Shown: positions 1-12,609, counted from the first letter of the stretch. The stretch is DNA of 64,000 bases from Phorcus lineatus (GCA_921293015.1 OV121095.1:33143484-33207483); one strand, 5' to 3'. A program made the numbers and translations. The notes: a model not told the origin generated them from the letters alone.

Positions 1-1689
1 AACAGTGCCTCCTTCAAGAATGGCTAAACATCACCACACGTCATTCGACATTTGACAATGTCAATGCGTCCTCGTCATGCGTTAAAGCCAAAAGAGGACA
101 AATACACCATAATGTTGTGTGAAAGATGATTTGTTGTTCAGGTGTTCTAACTTCCAAAGCCACTTCGATTTTTAACCCAATGTGACTCTGCCGTATAACG
201 ATATTTTTTATGTATAAGGCAATGATTTTACTTGCGTAATATAAACAGTTCATTTTATACTTAATGTCTAAGTTTTTCCTCCGCGTTATTTTGGAGACGT
301 CAAATTTCTTTTGGACAGCAGTGTACATATACATAAAAGGTATAATTCTGGGCCTATATTTTCGAAGCTCTCTTAGATAGTCGTAAGCCAATGATAATGT
401 ATGGTACTTAAGACTATCTTAGTGCTCAGAGAGCTTCTAAAATCTTGGCCCTGCTTATAAGTCAGTTTGGGAACACCTTATGTCGTAATCATTCTCAGTT
501 ACATTATGTCTCTACAGTTTCGCCTATAATGTGAATATTCTCAGTTACATTGAAAAGTATCAAATATATGTAATGGCGTACTTTCATGAGAATATTTCAA
601 TTATCTCATAGTTCAAAGAAACGTAATACATTTCATAACATTCTCAATTACATACGCTAATCAACTAAGTCTAACAATTAAATGTTATGTCAATGTGTCC
701 TTGCAAATAGTCTAACTGATACAGTCAGCATCGAGATCAACAATGTTACTTCAAAAGAGATAAAAAAAGGGTAATTGGTAGTAAGCGGAGTAACTGTATG
801 CTTGTCTTGCTAGAAAATATTTTAACAAGTATAACAAGAGGGTGTCATATCACTTCAGTTCCCTATAATTTGTAACATAAACTGATGGTTGGATTAGAAG
901 CCATATAGTGAAGTAATGAGAAGTTTCCAGACTGGCTAACACACCTAGAATACGGTTTGGTTGTCTAAGATGCAAATCGTGTTTAGTTAAATTTGGACTG
1001 AATTTAAGGAGTTTGTGGGTGTTAGTCAAGAAGATTTATTAGATTAAGAAATAGAGTGTCAAATCAACTTTTTCTTACGATAAGTATACGTATTTCATAA
1101 AAGAAAATGTCAAAAAAATTTAAACATCCACCACGAGAATGTACCAAGCATGATATACAAGTGTATTTTTATTATGATTGAATAGCCTAACATGCAGGCT
1201 ATGCAATAATGCTTATTAAAGTTTATATATGTTATAAGAATAAGACCCATATAAAGCATGTCCAAACAGGTGTTACTGTTATCATCAGTGTAGTCATTTC
1301 AATCACGTTATATACAATCACTCAATAAACTGTCGAGTAGAATTAAGAAACTTGGAGGCAGAATAAAAATAAATCTTTAACTGAATGAGGAAGAGATGAA
1401 TTGCTATTATGTGACGTTTTAGTGTAGATGCCAAGACCATTATCAAGCAAAGATACTCGGAAGGATTTGTATGGATTGCATACATGAGTGGAGAATAAGT
1501 TTATGAGATCTATGACAGAAATGTTTCTATGAATGGCATTGAAATAAAAGTCAAAACAACACACGTGTTTGACTAGGACCTTTGTTGTAAATAAATAGAA
1601 TTCTCTGTCTTTATCAACCACTGGACTCAATACCTTATCGTGGTGTGGTGTTTTGCGTGCTTCAGAGACTCCGAGGCCTATGCCAGCTG
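1..1689. other. AT-rich sequence, no gene seen
   Basis: No coding, RNA or clearly repeated structure could be supported. Short direct echoes such as 'attctcagttacat' occur around 490-560. The minus-strand open frames here have no recognisable domain, and the longest runs into the repeat that begins near 1690. Confidence 0.5.
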
Positions 1690-1947
1690 GAGCTAACATG
1701 CCCCTGGTAGGGGCACCCACGCTTGACAGGTCGATGGGTAAAAGCCAGACCAAATTTGAGTCCTTCTAAAACCTGCTTCCTATCTCTCACTATGCGCCTT
1801 TTATATCCGTCTTTTCCCTTATCCTTTCGATCCCTTTCTCCCTGATCCGTCCACTCTCTTTTTGATGCTTGTCATCCAAGTGTTTAATATCTGAAATATT
1901 GTTCAAGGCACGTTAAACCCCAACTCACTCACTCACTCAATCACTCT
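1690..1947 (+). mobile_element. Interspersed repeat with abalone-type (ACTC)n tail, copy 1
   Basis: This block aligns by eye with 43566-43806 and with the reverse complement of 51739-51945. The shared order is a 'CCTGGTAGGGGCACCC' motif, 'AGCCAGACCAAATTTGAG', a T/C-rich stretch, 'GCTTGTCATCCA', 'CTGAAATATTGTTC', then 'ACGTTAAACCCC' and a run of ACTC units. The terminal simple repeat suggests a retroposed element of SINE or LINE 3'-end type. The same tail closes the tRNA-derived SINEs in this window, although the body here has no tRNA promoter boxes. The 5' limit is uncertain because the copies lose similarity upstream of about 1690. Confidence 0.75.
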
Positions 1948-4660
1948 GTCTTTATCCGCCGTGGTAAATGAAGTTATATCCTCCTACACTAACCTCTATT
2001 TACATTTGAGCACTTTCTGTTATGAGCGGAAAATTTTGAGCAGAACATAGTTGTTACTTTAAACGGTTAAATAAGACAGATATAGCCTGAAAAGTTCCCT
2101 GTAACTTGTCTGCGTGGCAATAGAAAGTGTATTTCCTATTTATTATTTACTATTTGGGCGGTACGTCGATCTACTAGGTTATCAATAAACTATATTTCTA
2201 ATCTAAAGAAATATCAAGATCAATAATGTCTTTATCAATATTGAGATGTATTGATAGTTTAAATTTCGCTTTAGGTTACTATCCTTTACATAAGTGATCC
2301 CGGCAAGATTTGTTATCTATATCAACAAAAGTCATTTTGTCAATGCTTCTCTTCACTATAGTGTTACATTTATACACTAGATCGCAAAAAGTAAGTTATC
2401 ATTGTTGCCTAGAATATGTCACTTTTTCGTCTCGTATTTCAATGAAATATTCACGATGTAGGATTTAGCATGCATAAAGTCCTACACAGTATTTATATTG
2501 ACATATCTGTCGAGGTTTGATAACCTTAATCCCTCATGAGTAATAACTCCGCTTTAACTATGTATGTCGAACCTAATGATCAATTTGGGACAGCGTGTTG
2601 ATAACCAATTGTGTATTCCCAGAGATTAACTGTTCTGTAAATCCGTTACTTCTCACGAACAGTGAGAGAAATCATAAAAACAAAGTATGCTTTATGTGTT
2701 CGATGGATGGAATTAATTTGCAGATGTGAAAGGTTGTCCTGTACATTCCTCAGTCGATCAATTTAAGTGGATATCAGCTACATTTGGAGGGACTCATCTA
2801 ATCCGCGAAAGATGTTTTTGGATTAAGAGAAAATAAGTAGAATGATGCCCTGACCAACACCGAAACAAGAGTTGTGAGACACTTAAAAAATGTTTATTCA
2901 ATATGCGGCTGTTTTCCTCACAGAAAAAAATGGATAAAAAAATCGGTATTGTAGTTTGCGTAAGTGAAGTATAAGAGGGCAAATCTTAACCGACTTTAGC
3001 ATTATTATTTATGAAGGATCTGATGAACTGACAAGGTGAGAAATATCACGCACCTGAAAATGTATTTCATAGAGTTTGCATCAACATTTGATTCAATCCT
3101 TCTTTTTCAGGAAAAAAGGTTACTTATCTTTAGTCACATGTATATAGAACTTACGCCATTTTTATCTATTACTGCCAAACATTTTGCAAGGTTGTTAAAA
3201 AAAATATTTTGAAAATTCGTCTCTTTTTTAAATTCACAGAATTGTTTCTGGCATGGTTCATGACCGTCACTCGAATATACAATATATATGTATATACAAT
3301 ATATATACAATATATACATATGTTTCGAACTCTCAGTATATGGTTTTAAAACTATATTTGGTGACAACCCCACCTTATTTTTCGTATTGTGATTTAGTCA
3401 TGAAAACCAAAAGAACTTTGTTAGTTAAATGAATATAATTCTATATGTCGTTTTGTTGCCAACATTAATCTATTGAAAATAAAGATGTGACATCATTGAT
3501 TTAAATTTTCAAGAATACAATCATAAAATGTTCTCGTACATGCATACACCTTGAGTTTCATCAACTATACGCCATGTCTCCATTCCCATTCTTGTTCATA
3601 AACATATATATCTCCAAGGTTACATGTTGCGCGATGACTTTAATGTGAAATTCACCAAGACCAACATACAAATATTCGGTTAATCAGTGCGTGTGTAATA
3701 AACGTGAAAGTGTAGGATGTAGCCATCATGGTAAACATGAAATATGAACCATCATACTGATATATGGTAACAAAATATTATTTGTGCCGGGTACCAATAA
3801 GTACAAAGAGTATAAAGATAAAGAAGTAAACAAAATTGATATGAAAAATGATCCAATAAAGGTCTATTTGACGGGTTGAATGTGTCACGAAATAAAGAAA
3901 TAAACAACCTTGAAAGAACAATGTGTGGAATCCATGTTGCACGTTCACACCGATAGCAAGATTACGAATGATTTATTCCGGTGATGAATTAATAGGTGGC
4001 AATCTCTTCCTTTTCTAAAATTTCTGCCGTTTTTGAAGACAACCAGGTAGAAGTGTTCAAGTCCTTGAAATATTTGAATGAGTGAACCAATTATTATAGG
4101 TTTTTTCCCCGTGCGAAATATAAGTACTCCGAAAATCTGAGACTATCTAAGTAAGCAAATATGTTTTGTAAATGTGATGGTCACCAACTCAGTTTCTTAC
4201 TTCAAGGCTGAACACTTTGATAAGCTCATTAAAGCAGTTCCACGTATCCTGTGTGGAGGTATCTGAGCGTCGTGAAGAAAGACGTCATGCAAGTATTTTA
4301 GATTTTGCTGTAAGAAAGAAATAACGCAATAACAAGATTCGCTGTCATTGCTGTTTTGATGAATATTTACAGAACGACAGAAATATCTTATATGAAAACA
4401 TAAGGTTGTTTTCTTTCTGCAGCTCTAGAACAAACTGTATTATCGGTGTGAAGTGAAATACGTAAACCTTTAATTGAAAAGCAACTTTAGACTTGACTTT
4501 TTTACATCGTCGCTCAAAGACATCAGAAGGATGGTAGTGACATCTGCAATGTTGTAGCAGGGTTGTACACTGTATCCTCGCCGGTTTCACAGATTGTACA
4601 TGGACTAGTCCACCAGACACTATCAATATCTTGCATATACTCTTGTGCATTGACAGGAAG
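1948..4660. other. AT-rich sequence, no gene seen
   Basis: Nothing beyond low-complexity AT sequence and a short (AT)-rich patch near 3276-3325 could be supported. Open frames on the minus strand are short and lack domains. Confidence 0.5.
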
Positions 4661-4681
4661 GAGGGGAGGGGGGGGGGGGGG
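4661..4681 (+). repeat. Poly-G tract
   Basis: A run of GGGG followed by 14 consecutive G (4668-4681). It is the purest G tract in the first half of the window and could form a G-quadruplex. A similar tract lies at 43019-43050. Confidence 0.9.
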
Positions 4682-5824
4682 TCATTTCTCAGTGCAAAGC
4701 TGCCCCTAATCCAAACGTTTGATTTAAGCTGATATAAGATAAAATGAATAAAGATGATAATTAACATTTAACAAAGAATTTATACAATAACTTCAAAATT
4801 GGTATCCTGTCCGATGTCGTTTTTACAAATATAATACCAAGTAATTTTTAATGAAAGTAAAATCTGGTAACTTACAATAGACAATAAACATTATGATAAT
4901 CTATTACAATTGTTCATCTGAAAATGTATGTCAAAGTCATACAATGTACACAGGAATATGACACTATTCTTATGATATCATGACCAGTGTCATACTTTCG
5001 ATAAAATTGTCATGTACGACAAAATAGAAGGAATTACGATATAAATACTTCAATATTGATTTGGTGGGTAGATCTCTGTTAGACGTTACATATGGTAGTC
5101 CATCCGTAGTTCATCCAGTTGCATCAGCATCCACAGAGCTCTTTCAATACCCTGATATCTAAACATGGTGATATGACATATAGTTAAGCAAAGAGATCCA
5201 AGCGAGTCAATGTTATTGATGGCGGGGTCCCTTACATTGATTTTATGTTGCAATGCCCTATGTACTCTGATCTACGGATAAAATACACTGTGCATTATCA
5301 TGATTAGCTATCTAATCTTCAAAATATTTGTTCTTCGTCTGTGCTTACATGCATTGACGAAGTAAGCTGCACAACGGGCCTGATGTTAACACCTAAAAAT
5401 GATGTTATGACCAAGAATGTATCTGTACTTTCGCATCATGGTTGGTCTCGATAATGTTAATCAACCTTGGACTGTGAATGCCATTTTTAACACCATGTGT
5501 TATTCATAAATCTTATGGGCTTGTTAGAATGAAATATCAAACTAGACAGTGAAGTACAAAATACCAGTGGTGCCATTGAAATGTAATTAAGGAGAAAAGA
5601 TGCTACTAAACGACTTTAATTTTCATCAATAACCCATCTTTATTTCAGTTTGAACCATTTCTTGGGTTTTGGCCTTTCTGTAACAAGTAGCAAACTGAAG
5701 ACTCCAGGTATGAAACAGTGAGCAGTTTGATATAATTACTCAACCTGTACCGTGAAACATCGTTGTTGATTGGCAGATTACACTTTAAAAGGGCACAGAG
5801 TATGTTGTTGGTGTCAATGCTGTT

Positions 5825-5826
<2 letters not shown>
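4682..5826. other. AT-rich sequence, no gene seen
   Basis: No feature could be supported on either strand. Confidence 0.5.

Positions 5827-5899
<73 letters not shown>
5827..5899. repeat. (TA)n microsatellite
   Basis: About 36 uninterrupted TA dinucleotides between 'tgttcc' and 'tttcc'. The track of (YI)n residues it encodes is an artefact. Confidence 0.97.
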
Positions 5900-5901
<2 letters not shown>

Positions 5902-6600
5902 CCTATATGTAGTTATTTCATCGACAAGTAGTGGTTGTTTCTGAAAATCAATATCTAAATGCTTATCAGTTAGCATTATGACAATAAACAAGACAAAAGT
6001 ATAGATTAATGATCGAACACAGGACGATGGGGCGCGCCAATGACTCAAACTTTATTTTGGAAACTTATGTATAGACACAACGAGAATTATTGGCTGGTAA
6101 TGCTAAGTAGGTCGTTTAACTAGTACACATGTATTTGGGACGATAAATTTCGACTTCTTATAATTTTTATGACCGTTTTTAATTTACATTCTAAAACAAG
6201 AAAATATCATAATTTTGACATTTAAGAGATAATGCAACATTAGAATGGGGGCACTTGATATTACCTCAGGTCGTATGATATTTTGGCTCAATTAAGCCAC
6301 ATACATAATTCATGAAACATGCTTTGTTTCACTTTAACATTTTCAAAATTAAATGTTTCGAGACTGTGTCTTGTTTGTAAAAGAAATTAACAATGATGAG
6401 ACCAATTGATTCTTTTCTTATTCTGCATGCTGTTTGCCAATTATGTGTGAAGTCGTTAGAATATTTGAAAAAAATCATTTCATTGATATATTAGATATTT
6501 GCAAACTGAATTATATTAAACTTCAACATCTCAATATATAGTCCACTGGTGGTCGAATAATCATTAATCATAAAATACAAAATATTTCAGTTTCAATTGC
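5900..6600. other. AT-rich sequence, no gene seen
   Basis: No feature could be supported on either strand. Confidence 0.5.
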
Positions 6601-6607
6601 TTGAAAA

Positions 6608-6640
6608 CGGTATAAGAATCTATACCGAAACGTCGCTACC
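6608..6640 (+). ncRNA. Degenerate hammerhead-like / Penelope-end relic
   Basis: A stem 'GGTATA'/'TATACC' with a six-base loop is followed at once by 'GAAACGTCG'. That is the layout of hammerhead stem II, the GAAA core and a minimal stem III with a UC cleavage site. The upstream CUGAUGA core is not intact ('TTGAAAA' in its place), so the motif is probably inactive. Short hammerhead motifs are known in Penelope-like retroelements, and similar blocks occur at 12556, 14826, 32745 and 53409. No Penelope coding sequence lies beside this one. Confidence 0.4.
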
Positions 6641-6659
6641 AGTACAATAATTAAAATTC

Positions 6660-8142
6660 CTTGTTGTCCTTATACCGACAACTTCTAGAATGCCACTCAA
6701 ACAGCAGAAACGTTTTTAGCCTGAAATTCAAAGAGTTACTCTAAATTGATTTCACAACAAGATTTGTGAAACATAAGGCGTTAACCGTATTTCATCAATG
6801 ATATATGTACTATGACTCTTTAAAACATATTTCGTCTTAAATTGTATATATGACCTTTTTTGAAGACCCAATTAGCCAATTTCATCTGTCTGGAACGTCA
6901 TCCACGCACCAACTTAGAGCATCCCTGGCGATTGTCTTCGACATACAACCATTGTATAAGGATAACAATGATCCATTATTTGTACTCAAATGTTTGTGTT
7001 TTTTCGATAATTGTTGACGAATGCAACCCAATGTCTACAAGAACTGCAACAAACATATCAACATTGGTGAATTTATTCACTATTTATATATATTCATTTA
7101 TTCAAAATTTTAATCTTTACAGTTTTACTTTCAATATTCAATAGAAGAAATCTATTTTTGTGCTTACTATGTGTTTGCATAATCATCGTCATGTGACCGA
7201 TGCTTGATTATCAAAGCAGTCAAATATTGTAATCTATTGATCTTTCTTTTTTCGAATAGTAGTTGTCTTTTTTGCATTGTAGTTACATTTAAACGCGGTG
7301 AAATATCGAATCGACTATATCTACAAGGGCATCGGAACATCTGACATATACGTCATGCGCCACCGTTTGCTAACAACCCATTCCTTTGAATTCAATGTTT
7401 TACTTCAACTTTCAAAGTACAATAGAAATTCTGAAATGTCAAGTCCTGAATTGTAGATTCTTTGATCGGCTTCTTCTTATGCTTATTATCGGCGAGAATC
7501 GGAAACAGTGCCAAAAGATATATGATTCAAAGCCTCATTAAAGAACATATTACTTCCTTGGATTCAATGATGTTGACGCAGTTGCAAAGTTTAATCAGAT
7601 TTTTTGATATTGTAAATCATCATTAAAAGTATTTCAAATGCTTTTCAAATGAAGAACTAAAATGGTTCTTGAAACTCATGAAGAACTGAAATAAAATCCA
7701 TGAAACCCATTAGATTAATCAATTTGTCAGTAAGAATAAAACGGATTCGTTCACTTTATTAGTCAAAATACCAACAAATACAAGACACATAACTGATATC
7801 TCTTATCATTGTTGAACAATGTTCGAACTTCAGCATTGTAAGCAGCAAATTAGGTGGTTAATGACAAGCTATTTGGAAGTTGAATCAATGTACTCCTCTA
7901 TTAATACCCTGTTAGATCGTTTGAGTTTGATTTTACGCACTCTAATAATAGAAGTATTTCTTGCCCATTAGTATTATTAGTATTATTCTACATATAATAC
8001 AATTTGTATACCAGTTTTAACGTAGGTTTGATTGTATCATTAAAACTTATAGGTGAAAAGACAATATCCTGTTTCAGTACAAGTCTCCCTGTGTCATGTT
8101 TATTTTGATAGACGATTTCAAAATGAAAAACTTTTTTTTCAT
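6660..8142. other. AT-rich sequence, no gene seen
   Basis: The 94-codon plus-strand frame at 6860-7144 has no recognisable domain or conserved composition and is taken as chance. Nothing else could be supported. Confidence 0.45.
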
Positions 8143-8280
8143 ATGAATTCTCGCTTTACATATCTGGTATGTTTTATTGCCCTTATAGCTCATACTTATG
8201 AGACCACAGCATCACATTTCACAGAACACCAGCTCAATGGTATAATCACCTCTCAATGTAAGAGTTTAGGGAAATATTAG
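8143..8280 (+). CDS. Candidate first exon of a small secreted protein
   Basis: From the ATG at 8143 the frame encodes 45 residues before TAG. The first 20 or so look like a signal peptide: two polar residues and an arginine (MNSR), a hydrophobic core (LVCFIALIA), then a polar region (HTYETTASHFTEHQLNG). Near the 3' end the sequence 'CAATGTAAGAG' is a good splice donor, so the frame may leave through an intron at about 8258 rather than stop at 8278. An upstream in-frame GTG at 8053 is not a eukaryotic start and was not used. I found no second exon, and no family is recognised. Chance is a real alternative, because hydrophobic short frames are common in AT-rich DNA. Confidence 0.2.
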   Translation: MNSRFTYLVCFIALIAHTYETTASHFTEHQLNGIITSQCKSLGKY

Positions 8281-10032
8281 GTGTTGTTGAAATTTGTATA
8301 AATAAGGTTTCATTTACTATTATTGTTGTTGTTTCATGTATAACAACGGAATAACAAGTCACTGGAAATCTTTTTAGAAGGGAAAAGTAAAAAACTAAAT
8401 ACAGTCAAACGGTTCAATATTGAATATATATGATTTAAGAAAATATATTGCAAAGAAACTAATTTTGACACTTATGATGAATAAGTTGTTCATAAACATA
8501 AACAATGTCTTGTTAATATATAACTTATAATCAGCATATTAAAATAACACTATTAAATTATGGTCAGAGAATAGTTAGATAATTGTAGGTATTAGTCGAT
8601 CCTATCTAGAACTGCCCACAGCCCAAGATTTTACTTTTCCATTGAAAAGATTGACTAAAAACTATTTCAATTTCCTGAAAATATAAAACGGTATCAATTA
8701 AGTCGGTGGATAGCACATATGCAAAGTGCAAAGTTTCAGTAAGATATAAAGATTTCCGTTTCGGAAACGAATTCATCTATGCACAGAACTTGCTTCTAAT
8801 GGAACATGACTTTTTCCCAGAAATGTTTACATTATCAAAAGGTGAGACTTAAGTAAGTGGGCAACTCTCTTGCAAATTTTCAGTCAGGTATAAGGAAAAG
8901 TATTTCAGTTCTCCGGAGGAAACGTATCAAGGTTGTTAAGAAAGTAACGTGAGAAAACCAACATCTCATGTTGGTACTATCGCCTGTTCACACAGGTGCT
9001 ACCTGATACATCATTAAACGTGTTTGATTGGTCCTACATAATTGCCTTCAAATCAGTGGATTATCTTGTTTATTAGTGCGAACAGAACATTCTGGTCTGT
9101 TGTGTAAAGTATAAATTCCGTTGGTGACGCACTGATGACGTGAACTCACTAACGTAGCCTCAATTTACAGCAAAGGGTCGCACGAAGAAAAGCCGTTTCG
9201 TGCATGCACAGGTTTCCAATGAATTTTTTTGTTTCATACCGTTAAATAAGTGAATAAAGTATAATGTTCTCCTCATAAGGTGTGAATAGCCTTAAGGAGA
9301 AGTGTGGATATAAGGGGCTTGCACTGTCCTAAATGGTATATCATGCTTTTATAGTGTTAAAATTACAGGCACCACCACGGTTAATTAGTAGTTAAAAGGT
9401 GCTATTTGTTACTCAAAACTGCGATCGGATGGCATTCTGAACATGATCAATTAGAATCTATATGCAATCTATTGAGCTTCGTAAGACCTAATCTCAGCTT
9501 TGAAACACAGACACTTATGGATGCTGTAGGTATCATTTTAATGATGATACTGGGAACAAAAATAATTCTGTTTTTAACATGCTTATAACGTACTGATTTA
9601 CGTCCAAAGCTACTTGAGGGGTTTCTTACCACGTCATACATTGTTGCATCGTAACGTCGAAACGGCTATGATTATAGGTGTGACATCATACCACTGCAAA
9701 CGCGACGTCATCCCCTCTGTGATGGGATAATTGATTTAAAAAACCGCAGTAATAAAACACTTTTATCAAACTGAGAAAACTAAGTCTATCACCGCTCAGC
9801 ATAGAATAAAACCCGATTTCTGTTCTATACACATTTAAAATAGAGTTCAAAGTAACATGAATACCAATCTATACTTATGATTTATTTTTATGACTTCTCC
9901 CAGTAAAAATAATCTTTCAAAAGGATTATGAGGATCAAATTATATCATTTTTCCAAATGAAATTAAAGCATTATGGCTAATAAGCAAATCCTATTACGGA
10001 TCGTATCAAACGATAATGATCAGGAGTGAGTT
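8281..10032. other. AT-rich sequence with weak internal similarity
   Basis: Around 8735-8775 and 8878-8930 two stretches resemble each other ('TTCAGTAAGATATAAAG' and 'TTCAGTCAGGTATAAGG', each followed by 'GGAAACG'). They may be worn copies of a short repeat. No gene could be supported; the overlapping 60-64-codon frames at 9406-9641 are antisense shadows. Confidence 0.4.
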
Positions 10033-10330
10033 TTATAGTCCTCACCCTCGGACCTGTCCATCCGTCAGTCTGTCCCTTTGTTCGTCCATGCCAATTTATT
10101 CTTTGTATATCTCTTTCAGTTTTTGTCAGACTCTCTTGATAACTAATTTTTCAGCCACTGGATTGTCTTTGATACTTTTAAAAGATATTTATCAACTTAC
10201 TGAAATACATTTTAACACAAATTTGAAGATTGTTTATCTGAAATTCACCTCTTTAACAATTCTCCACAAACGTTTTTTTGGCTATGATTAATTCGAAATA
10301 CATGTTCATTTTAAGTTTCGGAAACATTTA
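10033..10330 (+). repeat. Old interspersed repeat with a 'CCATCCGTC' start, copy 1
   Basis: It begins with a pyrimidine-rich 'GTCCATCCGTCAGTCTGTCC' segment, continues through a poorly conserved T-rich body and ends near 'TTTCGGAAACATTTAAAG'. The same order (a Pyr-rich GTCCATCC start, then a 'GGAAACATGAC'-like motif) recurs at 27478-27790, and the later part at 38026-38300. The encoded 91-codon frame is Ser/Leu-rich low complexity and is not called a gene. Confidence 0.35.
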
Positions 10331-12116
10331 AAGTTGTTTAAGATCCCATTAGACTGGTCTAGCAGATTATTTTAATGAACACATCTGGAAAATACCATTG
10401 GTTGACGTGGTAATTCTTGATATGATATATATTCTTGTTATATGATATTTCTTGAAGACACCTTTATACACCCATGAAATCATAAGCAGGTATTCATTTC
10501 GAAAAGGTTAGTAATGTTTGCATATTAGAAGTACATAGAATTCCTTCAAAACATTTCGCTTCCATGAAGTTATGATATATATTCCTTAATTTAACACCTT
10601 TCTTTCTAAGAAATAAAAATCATGTAATCAAATACCTATATTTACAAAAGTTTTGAAAGTTATGTCGTGAACTTCAGTTACAGATTTTCAGGATCAGGTA
10701 AAGGTTGTATAATGACACAGAAGTCTTGAGGATATTCAACATATATACCGTGTAATAATTTTTTTAGTATCGGTGTTTATTAATCAGTATCATTTATAAT
10801 TCTGAAAACATGATACACATTGTACATTGAGACCCCCTTTCATCAATATCGCGCATACACCACACTCAGTGCACTTTTGTTACTTGAGGTTTAACACTTT
10901 CCCGTCATGGGTTGCATTATGTAGAATAGAAATGATGTAATAAGAGTACTCCTATATGAAGTATAACATTCTGTACTATCAGTTGCAACTATGCTTCTTA
11001 AATATCCCTTATGACGTTAATGAAAGTTTTCTGTATTTTGATCTGAAGGTTTAACCGGAATGAGGATATCTACATCGTAATTCGTCTTTACATATTTTAA
11101 GGTTGCGTCTCCAATTAAAATTAAAATATTTGCAAAAATTTCTTAGTTGCAAGAAACTGTTAATGTAAAAGGGATTTTTTCAAAGACAAAACCTATACAA
11201 CTTTTGCACATTACACTTTTCATTAAAAGTTTGTTCAATATGATATCATATTCTAGATACATAGCTTACAATGTGTTACCATGATAAGGGCAGAACAAAA
11301 TATAACTTTATGAACATTTTTGGCGTGATAGTTTTGAAAAGTTGGTACAATAGATTGACAATCGATTATATCAATATCGGCCAAAGTATTATACCTAAGT
11401 GTTATGTTCAATACCCTTTTGTTAACGTTTTTGTCATCATATTTATGACTTATGAAGTTCAATGGTGCCATGCTGTGATTCTGCGTGTTGGGTAGGAGTA
11501 TTTTACACACACGTGATGGAAAAAATTGATTTCACGATCAATATCCAAGGTAATGGACACCCCGTGCTGTTATAATGTTAAAATAATACACTCAGCCGCT
11601 TTGTTTCATTATACAACAATGTTGTTATGTCATGAAGCAGATGGCTACCTCTGTGAAGTGACTGGTTTTCTAATTGAAGCATTGTAATTAATGCAAGTCC
11701 TTTGCAATTACATGTCTTGTGATATTGTTATGGGGAATTTTTTTTTACCATAAGTTATAAGACGTGGAGCAGTTCTATTTATCCTTTTAGAATGCTTGTA
11801 CATGGTACTTGTATTTTATGGAATTTTTATTGAAGTTACGCGTTTATTCAAAGATACGAGTACTCATAAATTTGTGGGGGACATGGTATGAAGACATATT
11901 TAATCTATGTGTGTATTCTCTGGAGGTTGTAAATGACGATTGGATTGACGTTAATGAAGATTTCTTTGTATGCGTGTCGCCTGTGCGCATATGCGCCACG
12001 ATCTATCATCAAGTAATGCAAATGACATTCAACTGTTTTCAATTAGGTTGTGGCTTCCAAGAAGATACACTGGACAATAGGAGACGAATAGGTGAAAGTA
12101 AATGCAAAGGAAAAGA
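10331..12116. other. AT-rich sequence, no gene seen
   Basis: Opposing frames at 11253-11510 and 11271-11495 cover the same bases and neither has a recognisable domain. The 136-codon frame 11809-12219 runs into the SINE and is not supported. Confidence 0.45.
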
Positions 12117-12408
12117 GGTGATTTGGGGTTTGACGCCACTTTCAAGACGATTTCACCTACATGTCTATCACTGTTGCCTGTCTTATTGCAAGGAGAAAAC
12201 CGTCAACACTAATGCGTGAAACCTGCGAGCTTCGGCTGGAACTAGGCAACCAATGGCGATACAGCGCTGAAATTCAGCGTAGCATTGCACACAAACCTTG
12301 CTGCATGTAGATCCTGTACTTCAGACAAAGTTACCAAGCATGTGGCGGGTTTCAAACCCCGATCTTGATTCGATGCCGAACCCGCAAACTACTCCGCTAT
12401 CCTACCCC
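12117..12408 (-). mobile_element. tRNA-derived SINE, near full length
   Basis: Read on the minus strand, the element starts near 12408 with 'GGGGTAGGATAGCGGAGTAG', which contains a pol III A-box-like TAGCGGAGTAG (12389-12399). A B-box-like 'GGTTTGAAACCC' follows at about 12348-12359. It then runs through 'CTGCATGTAG'-type body sequence shared with 24184-24480. It ends with 'GGCGTCAAACCCCAAATCACC', a worn form of the tail seen in the other repeats. The spacing between the boxes (about 30-40 nt) is tRNA-like. The insertion is old: several box positions are mutated and the terminal ACTC run is lost. Confidence 0.8.
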
Positions 12409-12555
12409 TTAAATGCAAATGATATTAACAGCATATATATTATTAGTTATATATTACATAAGTCTACAAAAGATAAAATAATATCTCTCAAAAGCATCCT
12501 TCTCATGTCCATGTCAACAGCTTCCTTGACTTATGGTATGTCAACGAAGATCATT

Positions 12556-12595
12556 TCTGGCCTAAATAGCTATAGGCCGGAAACGTTGTGGTTGC
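12556..12595 (+). ncRNA. Hammerhead-like stem followed by GGAAACGTTG
   Basis: A strong stem 'GGCCTA'/'TAGGCC' (12559-12578) is followed by 'GGAAACGTTGTGG', resembling hammerhead stem II, the GAAA core and the cleavage side. No CUGAUGA is present in the expected place, so this is at best a relic. It could also be an unrelated hairpin. Confidence 0.3.
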
Positions 12596-12609
12596 CAAGT
12601 TTTATTTGA

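Noticed and set aside
1343..1753. 136-codon minus-strand frame
   Set aside because: Its first third is the antisense of the tail repeat at 1690-1947 and recurs as an antisense frame at 43405-43629; no domain is seen in the rest.
4345..4767. 140-codon minus-strand frame
   Set aside because: It passes through the poly-G tract (Pro run) and has no recognisable domain.
5785..6048. 87-codon minus-strand frame with a long (YI)n run
   Set aside because: The run is translated (TA)n microsatellite; no domain flanks it.
10016..10291. 91-codon Ser/Leu-rich plus-strand frame
   Set aside because: It follows a pyrimidine-rich repeat and is compositionally biased.
11809..12219. 136-codon plus-strand frame
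   Set aside because: It ends inside the SINE and shows no recognisable domain; the length is consistent with chance.
12298..12609. 103-codon plus-strand frame
   Set aside because: It runs antisense through the SINE head and then through a hairpin relic.
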